NCBI RefSeq assembly: GCF_036884655.1
Contig: NC_088327.1
Coordinates: 14,269,001 to 14,333,000 of the forward strand
Direction of reading: 5' to 3'
Source: Musa acuminata AAA Group
Taxonomy: Eukaryota > Streptophyta > Magnoliopsida > Zingiberales > Musaceae
DNA length: 64,000 nucleotides
In this document: positions 1 through 10,803 of the stretch, in pieces
How positions within the stretch are numbered: the stretch's first letter is position 1
Layout: each line of letters begins with the position of its first letter
Translations under genes and position numbers: made by a program
Notes under the pieces: generated by a model
The model's input: only the letters and a program-made list of their open reading frames with translations
Told to the model about the DNA's origin: nothing
The model's database searches: none

Positions 1-1993
1 AATCTCCTGATATTTTATTTGGAATAGTAATCAAACTTACAACAAGATACCCCTCATAAGTTAGAACTATATTAACAGTCTCAAGGTTAAAGGTGGTCTC
101 GAGATCAAGAACATCAATCTTATTACGATAACCATATATACCAAAAACTTTTGTCCCTTCCTAATCTAGTATGTCAACTAAGCATCTCTGAGCAAAGTAT
201 TATTTCATCTATTCCTAATAAATACCTAATCGTAAAACCTCTTCCTCTTGGAAAGAATATTCTTACTTCCATTTTTAATGACCCATAGATTTTCGATACC
301 CCAAATTAATCCTAAAGCTCTCTCCTCCTTCCATCGGATCAATGATCTTATGATCAACAACCATTGTAACATTAGCCTCCTAGGGCTTCCTATTTGGCCA
401 AGACATTACCCGAACCATCCTTTCCATTTACTTTCCTTTTGATCCCTTTCATAATTTTTGAATTTGGATTTTATATCCCATAAGAACAGTGACACCCAAA
501 AATATATATATATATAACTTTCTAAAAAAAACTATCTATTTTTGGATATATTGTCCTAATACTATAAAATCATATTTCATTATTTTTTTTTATAATTTCA
601 ATTAAAATTCTGTAAAATATATCTTCTTTTGATTTTTTTTTCTCGGAAAGCACTGAGTTATCATACCAATTTAGTCCCTTTGATTTCTGACTGTATAATT
701 CATAATTACACAAGAAAGAGGACTTTCTTTGCTAATAATCTCTAGCTCTTTTAAAAACATCGAAATAATAATTATTTTTTATATCCTTCGTTCACAAATC
801 GATATAAAACTTAAACTCTCGCCGATAAAAGGTTTTGCCAAGCCATTCCATCAGCCTCTCAGTCCTTCGTATTATTATACTGTGATGGCTGTTATGTCCC
901 AATTCCTGCCTTGCAGGTTCAAGCACAAGCACCTCCAATTGCACAACCTTCAGGCCGACGTTGTCTAACTGGCTTAACCCTTTGCCACCCTTTGAAGCTC
1001 TCAAAGCATCAAAATTCCAACTCAAAGTCTGCTCAGACTCTAATTCGTCGATGAATATTCTCACCGAAAGCCTCAAGTCTCCCCTGATTTCTCTACCCCC
1101 TTTGTCTCCGCTGTGCAAATTAACTATTGGTAGACAACCTCCTGCCTCACACACTAACTAATTTCGGTAGACAATATAGTGCCCAAAAAAAACCGAGTCC
1201 AGTCACCGATCGCAGTATAAGTCGGTTATCACCTTCCTCTGCTGGCACGAACGAACCGCGGAGGATTTGGATTTGTTGCCGGATCACTATCTAGAGCATC
1301 TCTCGGGTTAGTTGGGGCGAAAACGCATCCACCAAACTCCACCGCCGCGGTGACCGGAACCCCGCGAATGGTGCAGTCCCACGTTCGTGTCACCTCAGGG
1401 CATCTCCATGGAGAACGAAGAATCTGTGCGGCACTCGCCTTACCTACCCGAGCAACGATTGAAGCAGCCGCGTGGGACCTCGTCAGGTCCTGCACAGTCC
1501 TGCAGGTGCATGAGACACAGAGAACGGAGACGAGAAGAGACAGACACGAAAGGGGAACGAAGGAAGCTGTGGTGTCTGCTCGCCAAACTTGCCAAAGCAT
1601 AGTAAGGGAGGAAGAGGAAAGGGAACACTCTCCTGTTCCCACTTCTGGTTTGATTCTTCGTCGTCGGTAACAGATAGCAGCTTTTCTCAAAAGACTAGTC
1701 TTTAACCGTACAACAGTAAATTAAAGTGCTTTCGTGGCTTCAATCCCCTCATCGTCCCACTCTGCTGAGCAGTGTCTACAGGAGCAACTGTAACCGATAA
1801 CCCAAATCGGATTCGCATGAATCGTAAGAGAAAAAAGCGATTAAAGATGAGCCTAGGTTTGTATTTTATTCGAATATTAACTTGGAAAGAAGAGATTTTT
1901 CGGTGTTTATAGCATCACCTCTGAAAAATTGACCAAACAGCCTCCAAGATGGCGTATTTGAGCTCCGGGAGGAATTTGATTGGAGAAAGGAGG
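1..1993. other. No recognisable gene; low-confidence short frames only
   Basis: I see no gene I can name. A 120-codon frame on the minus strand (792-1154) and overlapping frames on both strands at 1229-1690 lie in slightly GC-richer DNA, but none shows a domain, and the opposite-strand overlap argues against coding. The stretch 470-800 is AT-rich with T runs. The last few hundred bases (about 1700-1993) lie downstream of the C2H2 gene and probably hold its 3' UTR. Confidence 0.5.
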
Positions 1994-2986
1994 TCACTTT
2001 GACGCGAACTCCGTTGCGACGGAAAGCGCCGAGAGCTCGGCCTCCTCCAATGGAGCTGGAAGGTTGAGGTCTATGAAACAGTCTTTGACGGGCAGCAGGG
2101 GACGAGCAGGGATGGCGGCGGCAATGGCTGCGGTGGAGAGACGATGGGATCTTTTGTGGCCGCCGAGGGCCTGGCCGGAGGGGAAAACCCTGTAGCAGTA
2201 AGGGCATTCGAAGAGTTTGGGGTTGCGATCGGCGGCATTGGCGTCAGAACGGTCATCGCTGTGGTTTCGGATTCCGGCAATCGGGATGCATTCCACTCCC
2301 GCCCTCTTGCGACTCGCGCGGTGGCCGCCGAGAGCTTGATACGACCGGAAGAACTTCCGGCACGTTCTGCACTGGTACCTCGTCCTCTTCCGCCATGATC
2401 TAGCGGTGGCTGTAGGCTGCTTCGCCTCCTCATCTTCCTCCTCCTCGTAATAGAGATCATCCTCTTCGTCCTCATTGGCTTCATCCCAACCGTTGGATCT
2501 GTGGCCGTCTACCTCGGACTTGGACCAGGCGTTGCGGGAGAGCAGCATGAGCCAGCGGGCGACGTCCTCCTCGGGGGAGGCGTCGGAGATGGAGCTGACC
2601 GGCTCAGCGTCGGCGGAGGGATCCTCTCGGCGGCGATTGCGGCTGAACCGCCGTCGAAAGGACGACTCCGCGTCGCTCTCGCCATCCCGGTCGACGGGAT
2701 AGGACCCGCCGCCTCCCCCCTCCGTGGCGGGGACGGAGAAGGCGAACTTGTGATCGACAAGACTGAAACTTGTCCTGAGGTTCTCCCGGGGGCCGTACGA
2801 CGCCGCCGCCTCCGGATCCTTGGCCTCCTCCGCCGGGAAGAAGGACGAGGATGCGCACGGCGAGGGGAGGGGTTGCTGAGCCCTCGTGGGACGAGGGACA
2901 TGGGCGACGTGAGAGCGCATGTGGCCACCGAGGGCGCGGCCGTTGGAGAAGCGCCGGTGGCAGAGTTTGCATCTGTGCCTCTCCAT
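1994..2986 (-). CDS. Three-finger C2H2 zinc-finger transcriptional repressor, ZAT1/ZAT4/ZAT9-like
   Basis: Single-exon gene, 330 aa, ATG at 2986 and stop at 1994. Finger 1 lies at the very N-terminus (C6, C9, H22, H26, with RALGGH), finger 2 at 204-226 (SYQALGGH) and finger 3 at 259-281 (SGQALGGHKRSH). QALGGH is the plant-specific signature of C1-2i zinc-finger proteins. A DLNLP EAR motif at 306-310 indicates a nuclear repressor that recruits TOPLESS-type corepressors; this is family knowledge, not visible here. A basic stretch (RRRFSRNRRR, 111-120) could be a nuclear signal, followed by an acidic linker at 170-188. Oddity: finger 2 has Arg226 where the second zinc-binding His is expected (ASRKR instead of the usual ASHKK), so this finger may be weakened. 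ZAT relatives act in stress and developmental signalling, and single-exon structure is normal for them. It is divergent from the RHIP1-like locus. Confidence 0.9.
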   Translation of the reverse strand: MERHRCKLCHRRFSNGRALGGHMRSHVAHVPRPTRAQQPLPSPCASSSFFPAEEAKDPEAAASYGPRENLRTSFSLVDHKFAFSVPATEGGGGGSYPVDRDGESDAESSFRRRFSRNRRREDPSADAEPVSSISDASPEEDVARWLMLLSRNAWSKSEVDGHRSNGWDEANEDEEDDLYYEEEEDEEAKQPTATARSWRKRTRYQCRTCRKFFRSYQALGGHRASRKRAGVECIPIAGIRNHSDDRSDANAADRNPKLFECPYCYRVFPSGQALGGHKRSHRLSTAAIAAAIPARPLLPVKDCFIDLNLPAPLEEAELSALSVATEFASK

Positions 2987-3423
2987 GGCTTCAAAGCTCG
3001 GATTTTTGGATCTCTAAACCTCAAAATCTTGCTCTCACTACTGTTCCATCACTTAACTCTAATTTGATTTCAGGAACTAAAGAGAGAGATGCAGTGTCAA
3101 TAATCATTCCTCTCTCTAAATCCAACGAGGAGGAGGAGGAGGAGGAGAAGGAGAAGGGGGTTGGGGGGAGGTCATAAGGTCATTAAACACGGCAATAAGA
3201 TATTAGTAGCAAGTCCGCAGCGTATCATGATCGCTTCGGTGGAAAGAGGAGATGCACCTTCGATGCTTTGATCGATCGGGTGACCGGTCCGAGGCTCGCC
3301 ATCCGAATCTTGAACCGGTCCATCAAGTAATTCACCCGGTCCAGTTTGGTTCTCTTGAGCTCGCTCTCTCGCGCTCGGGTTGGGTGACGATTCGTTTCCC
3401 TTCTCGTTTCCTGCGCAAGAACC
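2987..3423. promoter_or_regulatory. 437-bp divergent intergenic region between the C2H2 gene and the RHIP1-like locus
   Basis: The two start codons (2986 minus, 3424 plus) face away from each other across 437 bp, so this segment must hold both promoters and 5' leaders. It contains an imperfect GGA repeat at about 3127-3150. No TATA box is convincing. Whether it is truly bidirectional is inference. Confidence 0.5.
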
Positions 3424-4040
3424 ATGGCGGCGACCGCCGACCTCGGGACCGGCTCCGAGATTGCGGTGGCCCGAACGCCGCCTAAGGAGACGGCTGGCGT
3501 CTTCGGGGAGGCCCAGTGCGTCGAGGATCTCAATCAAACCATCGCCGCCGCCACCGCCGAATCCGTCTTCAAGGTAGCCGGATCCTTCGCCGACGGTCAC
3601 AAAAAAACAGTCACGACCGCCGCCGCAGACTCTGTCTTCCAGTCCGCCGACTCCGCCTTCTCATCGATCGTCTCGGCGTCGTCGGGCATCCTCGAGGAAG
3701 CCAAAGTACGTCCTGGTTCTTGCCAATTTTTGCCCCCCTCCTGTCCTTCTATTTTTTATTATTGTTTCTTAATGTTTGTATGGGTGTAATTTAGGTTTAG
3801 ATAGAATGGGCGTAGGACCAGTATGCCACTGCGTAAGAAACGGCGCTGGCAAAGATTGAAGGTGTGATTTCTTTTTCCTTATTATTAGTTATTATATTGG
3901 TTAATATTTCCATTTCTACTTCGCCTTTGCTGTTTGTAGAGATTTCCTTGACGTGTTCACAGAGGGCATCATGGATGCAGCATCACAATCCAGCTTTGTC
4001 TTGTGGGATTGCTGCTGGGATGGGACTTGTCCTGTTCAAA

Positions 4041-5232
4041 GTTAAGTGTTGATCTACTTCTATATGAACTTTAATGTATGTTTTATGATACTGCTTATAT
4101 AATTATGGACAATGGCCACATTACAATATTTGGAGTTACATGATTTTGTATAAGTGAAACAGAGAGGAGTTTTTATTTCCTAATCGGATCTTCCTTTTCT
4201 TTTCTTGTTTCTTTATGATGAACTACTGATGGTGACAAATTTGCCACAAGATGAGTATTAGATTCAGATTGGCACATGGCAAAACTTTTTTCTAATCCAA
4301 ATCAAGAATTACATCTTATCTTTATTTGACAAGCCCCATTGCACATGTCGGGGCATGGGGTCCAGTGTGCAGTTTCTTGTACTTCAGTGCTTTTGTCCAT
4401 CAAAAGTAGGCAGTGGATAGCAGCAATTAAGTTCAGATAGGATGGACTGTGGATCCAGTGTTCTGCTATGTTACCACGAATGATACAAGATTGTTGTTCC
4501 TCACAAAACCAGGAGGATGTCTTATGAACCTATTGGACCTTTTACACACCCATTTTACTTCAAAGCAACAGTCTTGTCATTTTTGGACAACAATCGAGCT
4601 TAAAAGATGCTTAAAGTTCCAGTTTACTTGTTTAGCAATCTTCTTTAGTGTCTGTGTTTCTTAAACTTGCTATTCAGAAGATTGCTTCTGTCTCTCTTGG
4701 CATTTTCCTTTAAAAGTTTGGTTTTACTTTTTGTTGCAAGAGTCAATTTACACATTTATAGAATGGATGATTATGTATAACATACTTGAATGCACAACTT
4801 ATTTTGTTTGACCCAGAATAAAATTTAATGTAAACTTTTAATTGAAGGATGGATATTTGGAAAATTTTGATCAATATGGTGTTTCAATACCAAATTTTTA
4901 CTAAGATAAGCTTATAAGACACTCATCACTTGAGGCATGGTTTCAGTAAAATGTTGGGTATAGTTATATTCAGCTGCATTCGATATCTTGTTGTGCTAGT
5001 GACCAAATAATTCCAAACTTGTTGTACAGATTTAGCATGATTAAAAAGGTATCCACAACTTAGACTTCCATTGCATGTTTATGTACTTGTATTTCTATAA
5101 TTCAGTTTGATTTGTGCTATATATGTTTCATAAGATGATATAAGTCACTTCATTATGTAGTTTTTCCGAAGTTCTTGTTCTCATTTGCTCAGGCCAAAGT
5201 TATTTGGTTTTTCTCTTGTCTTTGCTCGGCAG
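4041..5232 (+). other. Intron-like AT-rich DNA of the RHIP1-like locus
   Basis: I searched for the missing middle exon of the family and saw none. No repeat was recognised. Confidence 0.5.
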
Positions 5233-5302
5233 TGCTCAAGCCAAAGTTAAGGAGCTGCAGGATTCAGTGAATGTCATGATGAATGAAAGCAGGAAGTTGG
5301 AG

Positions 5303-6904
5303 GTAACTCCTGTGGTGAAACCTCTGGTTACTTGTGGTACTCTTTTCCAGTCTTTGCAGCGACAGGGGTTCTATTTAGCCAAGTAGAGCATAAAAGCCTT
5401 GCCTTTTCTTTCCATAAGCTTATAAGTAACAACAACTAATTCGTGTTTAATGCTACCTAATTTTTGTTTTGATCTATGATTATTTCTCCAGGATGACTTC
5501 TGAAATGTTTGACCATACTTTTGCTTTAAATCTTATAGTTGCTATAGAAGTATTTTCAGATACTTGTTTACAATCAGTTTTCTTTAATGCATTCACAATG
5601 AGTCTCTATGTCATCTACCTGGAGCATACATCAAAATAGATTTTTCTTGTCTGCTGTCGATGTCATTATCACCGTATAATTTGGTGTCATGGTTAGTGTT
5701 AACTCGTCTTTAGTGCTAAGGGTTTAGATCTTAGTGTGCATGTATTTTTATTCCTTACCTTGACATTGAATCTTTGAACAAGTGCCACATAACGTCACTT
5801 AACATGTCTGGAGATGGATAATTGTGTCCATCTCCTATGGAGGAGATGCACAGGTGTGGATGCTAGGATTGATGCAATTGATTATGTTAGCATGGAAGAG
5901 GCGGACGGGCAAACATGGGTCTTTACCAGCTTAGAGGAATGACGTGCTGCTCCTGCCGTCTGCCCCCAGTTCTCCAGTGCTGCTTAACTTCCTCCAATGG
6001 CAAAATCTTCATTTGATTAGCCAAATAGACCACAGAGTTGGGAGATCTTCAGCAAAAAAGAATAGCCTGTCATCTCCATTTGTGTTCTCTAAAATTATTA
6101 TGCATAGACCATTGATCTGTCATTCTCAACTTGCCTCTTCTCCACTCTCAATTTGCCCTTCTACGTTCTGAGTTCCTTTTTGTTGGTTCTTATTGACATG
6201 CAAATAACATTCTCTTTCAATGGGAATCATTTTTCATTGCACTGTTGGAATATTTGAAAAGAAATCAACAACAGCACTTTTCATCTCAGTCCTTTCTCCT
6301 AGAGTCTGTCATTTCTTTTCTTTCTTCTTTTGTTTTCTGGCTTCTTTCTTGCCAAATTTTCCCAAAAAGCAATCTGTATTTTGCTTTATTCATCCAATAA
6401 TGAAATCGATTAGACGGGCAACAGAAAAAGCTACATGCATATGCCTTAAAAAACTACATTTTGAACTTTCATTTATATTCTTCAAGTCGTATCATTTGCA
6501 CTTAAATCTGAATTGCATTCATATGTCAATGTCCTTTTGAACTTTAGTAATATGTCAACAAGATGGTTATGTACCAGTTGGTTCTTGGCTCCTTATCTTG
6601 AAGAGCTTATTATTTCATGTTGTTGATAGGAGAGTAAACTCTATTTGTTACAAATTGTTGTTTCTGTACTGATGATCTGAATAATTTTTGTACTTCTATG
6701 CTTTGGAATGAGACAAACATGAATATATACTTGGCTTTTACCAGATGGACTGGCCATTTTTCTTCTGCTTCCATTTTGGGTAGGCCTAACGAGTTATGCA
6801 TTAACCCTGTCGTCAACAGAAATTATTGTGCTAACATATGGAGTCTAATTATCAGTATGATCCTCATATTCTTTGTTGATTTAATCTCTGATTAGATTAT
6901 TCAA
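5303..6904 (+). other. Intron-like DNA of the RHIP1-like locus
   Basis: AT-rich, with scattered spurious frames (for example 6220-6540) that show no domain. No other gene seen. Confidence 0.5.
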
Positions 6905-7165
6905 GATTTGTTACAAGCAAGGTCTGTCATACCGAATCATACCGCCCAGTATGGGTGGTACATACCGGTCTGACAGGCCAGCGGTACGTGGACCGCCCGG
7001 TACCGGTCCACACTGTAGCACTGTAGCACTGTAGCAGTGCACTGTAGCAATGCTACAGTGATCGGTGGACCTGAGTATACCGAGCGGTACACCATACCGT
7101 ATCGGTACCGAGCCTAGGTCGAAATATCGATACGGTACGGTATTGCGAACTTTGATTACAAGTAA
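6905..7165. repeat. GC-rich short interspersed repeat with CACTGTAGCA units and imperfect inverted ends
   Basis: A sharply bounded GC-rich island inside AT-rich intron. Its left part carries several ATACCG/GGTACC-type words and its right end reads TACGGTACGGTATTGC, so the ends are roughly inverted. The centre (7012-7060) holds three to four copies of CACTGTAGCA, with an inverted copy next to them (ATGCTACAGTG), giving strong hairpin potential. This looks like a MITE-like element; the family is not known to me. Confidence 0.55.
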
Positions 7166-8503
7166 CATTCTGTACCTTGTTCAGGATAGGGCTCCATAGG
7201 CACTAGAAGATAGTAAAAGAGGGCAGAAGAGACTTATGTCTGGCATACACTTCTTCCCCTTGTTGCTGATTTGCACATGCTTTGCGTTTTTTTTTTTCTT
7301 GTGGTTTATAATTATGGTTATTTTATTTCAGGGAAGAAGGCCATCTAATTCATAGGCAATTAGATTTTGCTACTCATATCAGAAAAAAATATATCATGTG
7401 TAACTGGTTCTCGTTGTTGCATCAAAGTGGTGGATAAGTTGTACTAACATAACTTTTATATCTTTACCTATGTGCTGATAAACGACTGTTTGATGTTTCT
7501 TCAGCCATGAAAGGTCACACTATTGAACTTCCAAAGGCAGATGCTTCTCGGTATCGATCAAAGGTTCGTATTATGGACAATCTCGTGGTTCTTTACGTCA
7601 TTCTTGAATTGTTTGTTTATCAATTATCATTTTCCTAGAAAAATTCGACTGGCACACATAGAGACATTTCCTTAACACCAAGTTTCATCTTTATGGATGA
7701 TACACTGACTCATCAGGTTTGATAACTTCAAATGAGATGTGTAATTTGTACTGCCAACACTGGTTGGAGCATATTAAATACTTTCTTAAACGTGAGATGA
7801 GAGAGGTCTGTTGTAAGATGATGGTCTCATAGGGAGTCATTCTGCTAGGAGTTGCAATCTGATCTAAGGTTAAAACTTTTTGGAAGCCAGAGAAAGATGG
7901 GATAAGTGTTGGCATAGAACAATGCATTTGCACATGCATAAATTTGAAGGAATTGAAATTGAACTCTGATATATACCTTTTAGTTCTAGAGAAGGTAAAA
8001 GGTTGGAGGAAACTCTCAGTTTAACCTTGCTTTCACTTTGCAGTCTCGGATTGTTGTCTTATTTAATTAAACTGCATATTTTCTGACATTGGATTAATTA
8101 CATTATATGTATATCGGGTAGAAATGGATTATGCAACAAGAAGTCAATTGAACATGTAATACCATGTTTAGTCCTTCATCAGAATTGGGGTAAGAGTTAA
8201 CCTACTTGGGTTAGATGAATCTATTATTATTAATTTGAACCTAAACATTTTGAGCCAGTGATTTATACCCAGAGTCAATAAGTTACCTCATATGGGGGCC
8301 AAGGAGGTATGTCATAATTGTAAAGTGGTTTTGATTCTGGACTATGTTTGTTCTTAACAAGAACGATAAACTCTTGAATGGGGAAGATTATAATCCCTCG
8401 GCTTAGTCTTGACAACAAAGGCAAGTGAAGATGGAACATAAAGATGAATGGAATTGCAAGAGCCAACATTTCTAACGAAAAGTTCTTTACGTTCTTGATG
8501 CAG
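7166..8503 (+). other. Intron-like DNA of the RHIP1-like locus
   Basis: AT-rich, containing the 7505-7563 exon-like piece described under the locus. Nothing else is recognised; short minus-strand frames at 7691-7939 and 8275-8559 look spurious. Confidence 0.45.
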
Positions 8504-9638
8504 GTTTCTGCCATACATATCAAGCAAGAAAAGAGAGCTCTTAATGGTGCCCTCTCCATGATCCATCAATCATGGAATGCTGCACACTCTTATTTATGTT
8601 GACGAGTGATTTCTGCACTTGTTCTCATGCTGCCACATACAAGAATCTTACACCATACACAGGTAGGCTCAGACTGAAGCAGTTGAGGCTGTGGCAGCTT
8701 AAGAGGGCACATAGAGCCAATGTATATTCCTTCCCAGCATCCACAATGCAAGCAGAAATGGGTAGCCTATTCTGTTAATGGAGTTGAACATCCTGTCTTC
8801 AGAAAATAAGTGCATTTATTCCTCTAAATCCATCATTTTCCAGCAATCAATTCCGGTCAGGAGAAGTGTTGCCTAGAGATCACCAGAATTGGATATAGAT
8901 GATCACCAGAATTAGAAGGTTTAGCCTAAGTTACATCAACCTGTCAAACTACATGTGATCAAGGAAAACAGATCCATAGAACAACTATAAGCAAAGATGA
9001 GACCACCAATTCAAAGAACAGTGAAGGCATGGCTGTTAATACCCAGTGACAGAGCACGGCAACTCCGAGAAGTCGAGCTCAGGGTCGAGGCTGGGCATTG
9101 GGCTGTGAAGAGGGAACAGACACCCGCTTGAATGGTTGGATACATTTTAATGTATTTATATTATTAATGTTCTGATGGTGATATGATTGAGATGTCATTT
9201 TATAGACTTGAATGATTTGGGTCTCTTCGCCATTTATCGTTTGTATATAATCTTTAAAATATAATAATATGTTGATTTGCGTGTCAGGCATTATACAGTG
9301 GATTAAAATGAGCTAATAACATGAGAATATATCAGATCATCTTGTATCCAAATTAGAAGAATCCAGCATCAACTTTGCACCTACCTGGTTGATGAGACAT
9401 GCATGCTTGCCACCATTGTTGTTGGTCCCCTGACTCCTCACTGCAAAGGCCCTGAACATGGTGACCATTTCAAGAGCAGCTCCATTTTTATAGCCATCCT
9501 CAGATTTCCACAACTGAGTTGGTCGTCACTGACAACGTGACCAGCTTCCTTCATGGGGTTGATGGCGAAGGCTACCAGCACGCCAAATCTAAACGTCAAA
9601 GCCTCTGAATAGAACTGAGAAAAGCAATATACGTAAGT

Positions 9639-9641
<3 letters not shown>

Positions 9642-9673
<32 letters not shown>

Positions 9674-9695
9674 TGTGTGTGTGTGTGTGTGTGTG
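9642..9695. repeat. Compound microsatellite (GA)n(GT)n
   Basis: About 15 GA units run directly into about 12 GT units. Confidence 0.95.
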
Positions 9696-10341
9696 ACATT
9701 AACTACTCAACCATGGGGAGCGTTTGGTTGTGTTTCCTTCCATCCAACCAAGAAGTCGCCCTCTCGCATGTCGATGCCAGCTTTGTAATGTCTACAGTCC
9801 TTTGACAGGGAAGGCTGAAGAAAGAACACATAAGAAAGCCATAGTCCACCACACAACTTTGAAGAGGAGGAGGCACACATGTCATTTTGACTCTACCATT
9901 CCATAAGAGTTTGCTGATTGGATTAGCGTTTAATCTTTTTCTGCTTCTCCTGCTGCAGCTTACATCATTGTTCTGATGGTAGACCTGCAGAGGAATAGCA
10001 GCTTTGTTCTTCTGCTTCTGAAGTCCCAAAAGCTGCACACCGGAGAAGAACATTTATAAGACGAGTTCACCATCGATTTGCGAGCTCCAAACCGTATTCA
10101 GAAGGAGCAGGAGGAGGAAGAGAAGAAGATAGAGATGGGTTGTTTTCCTTCTGAAATTTCCATTAAATTGGATTCATTCAGCCAGGATGTGACCGCCATG
10201 GAAGTACTCCTCTCGTCTTCCTCATCGAAACCCTCTCTCATCATGTCATACAGACTCCAACAACCACCCCAGCATTAGCCTAATAGAAAACCATGCATGC
10301 ATGGCTAGAGAATAAGCAGCTGTCCCGTTCTGCTCTGCCAC

Positions 10342-10342
<1 letters not shown>

Positions 10343-10369
<27 letters not shown>
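10343..10369. repeat. (TA)n microsatellite
   Basis: About 13 uninterrupted TA units between the small frames of the intergenic region. Confidence 0.95.
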
Positions 10370-10373
<4 letters not shown>

Positions 10374-10803
10374 GCTGCGATTTGGATACAGGATTTGCAC
10401 ACATAAGACCCAAATTTCCATGTCATGGCAACAGTGACAGGCCTCAATTGTCTATAAGAAGAAAACAAAGGTCCTGCCATACAACAATGAACACCTTTGG
10501 TCTTACTCGACATGATGGGGGCTCAGCAGCGGCACACAGCTATAGGAAATCAAACCCTAAGGCAGAAAGAAAAAGGGGGAGATATTACCGATGTCTTGAA
10601 CCCTGTGTTGATGGAGGAGAAAGTAGGAAAGTGGCAGTGGGTAGGATAAAGTACAGTTATAATTTCTGCATGATAGGTTTATCATACACCCCATGATTAT
10701 TCACCTGCTAAAACTAGTTAGTACTGCTAATTTATACTTCCAAACGGGTGTTGACCTCAAAAAAGACATCAAGCCATGCAACTTGGGAGAAGAGAGGAGG
10801 CCA

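Larger units (their letters stand above)
3424..8602 (+). pseudogene. RHIP1-like (RGS1-HXK1-interacting protein 1 family) locus, apparently a decayed gene
   Basis: Exon-like pieces in order: 3424-3705 (94 codons from MAATADL, clean GT donor), 3801-3861, about 3963-4039 (reads ASWMQHHNPALSCGIAAG), 5233-5302 (AQAKVKELQDSVNVMMNESR), 7505-7563 (ELPKADASRYRSK) and 8504-8602 (VSAIHIKQEKRALNGAL, then TGA). Their order and wording match the small plant family of Arabidopsis RHIP1 (At4g26410), a protein reported to link the glucose sensors RGS1 and HXK1; the match is from memory. Signs of decay: exon 2 read in phase has TAG at 3813 and TAA at 3834; exon 3 is one base out of phase with any nearby AG acceptor; and the conserved parts following exon 3 (a GPRR-type segment) and between exons 4 and 5 cannot be found. 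Alternatively, part is still transcribed as a short protein from exon 1. The family name is less certain than the exon structure. Confidence 0.55.
8603..10803. other. Intergenic; no gene recognised
   Basis: Lies between the RHIP1-like locus and the 3' end of the trihelix gene. Frames on the minus strand (9703-10053, 116 codons) and plus strand (10078-10278) show no domain. Two microsatellites lie here, listed separately. The last hundred or so bases are probably the trihelix 3' UTR. Confidence 0.5.

Noticed and set aside
1229..1690. Frames of 153 (minus) and 106 (plus) codons over the same bases
   Set aside because: Both strands are open, no domain is visible, and composition is only mildly GC-rich; chance frames are more likely.
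2475..3067. Plus-strand frames over the C2H2 gene
   Set aside because: Antisense shadows of a GC-rich zinc-finger exon.
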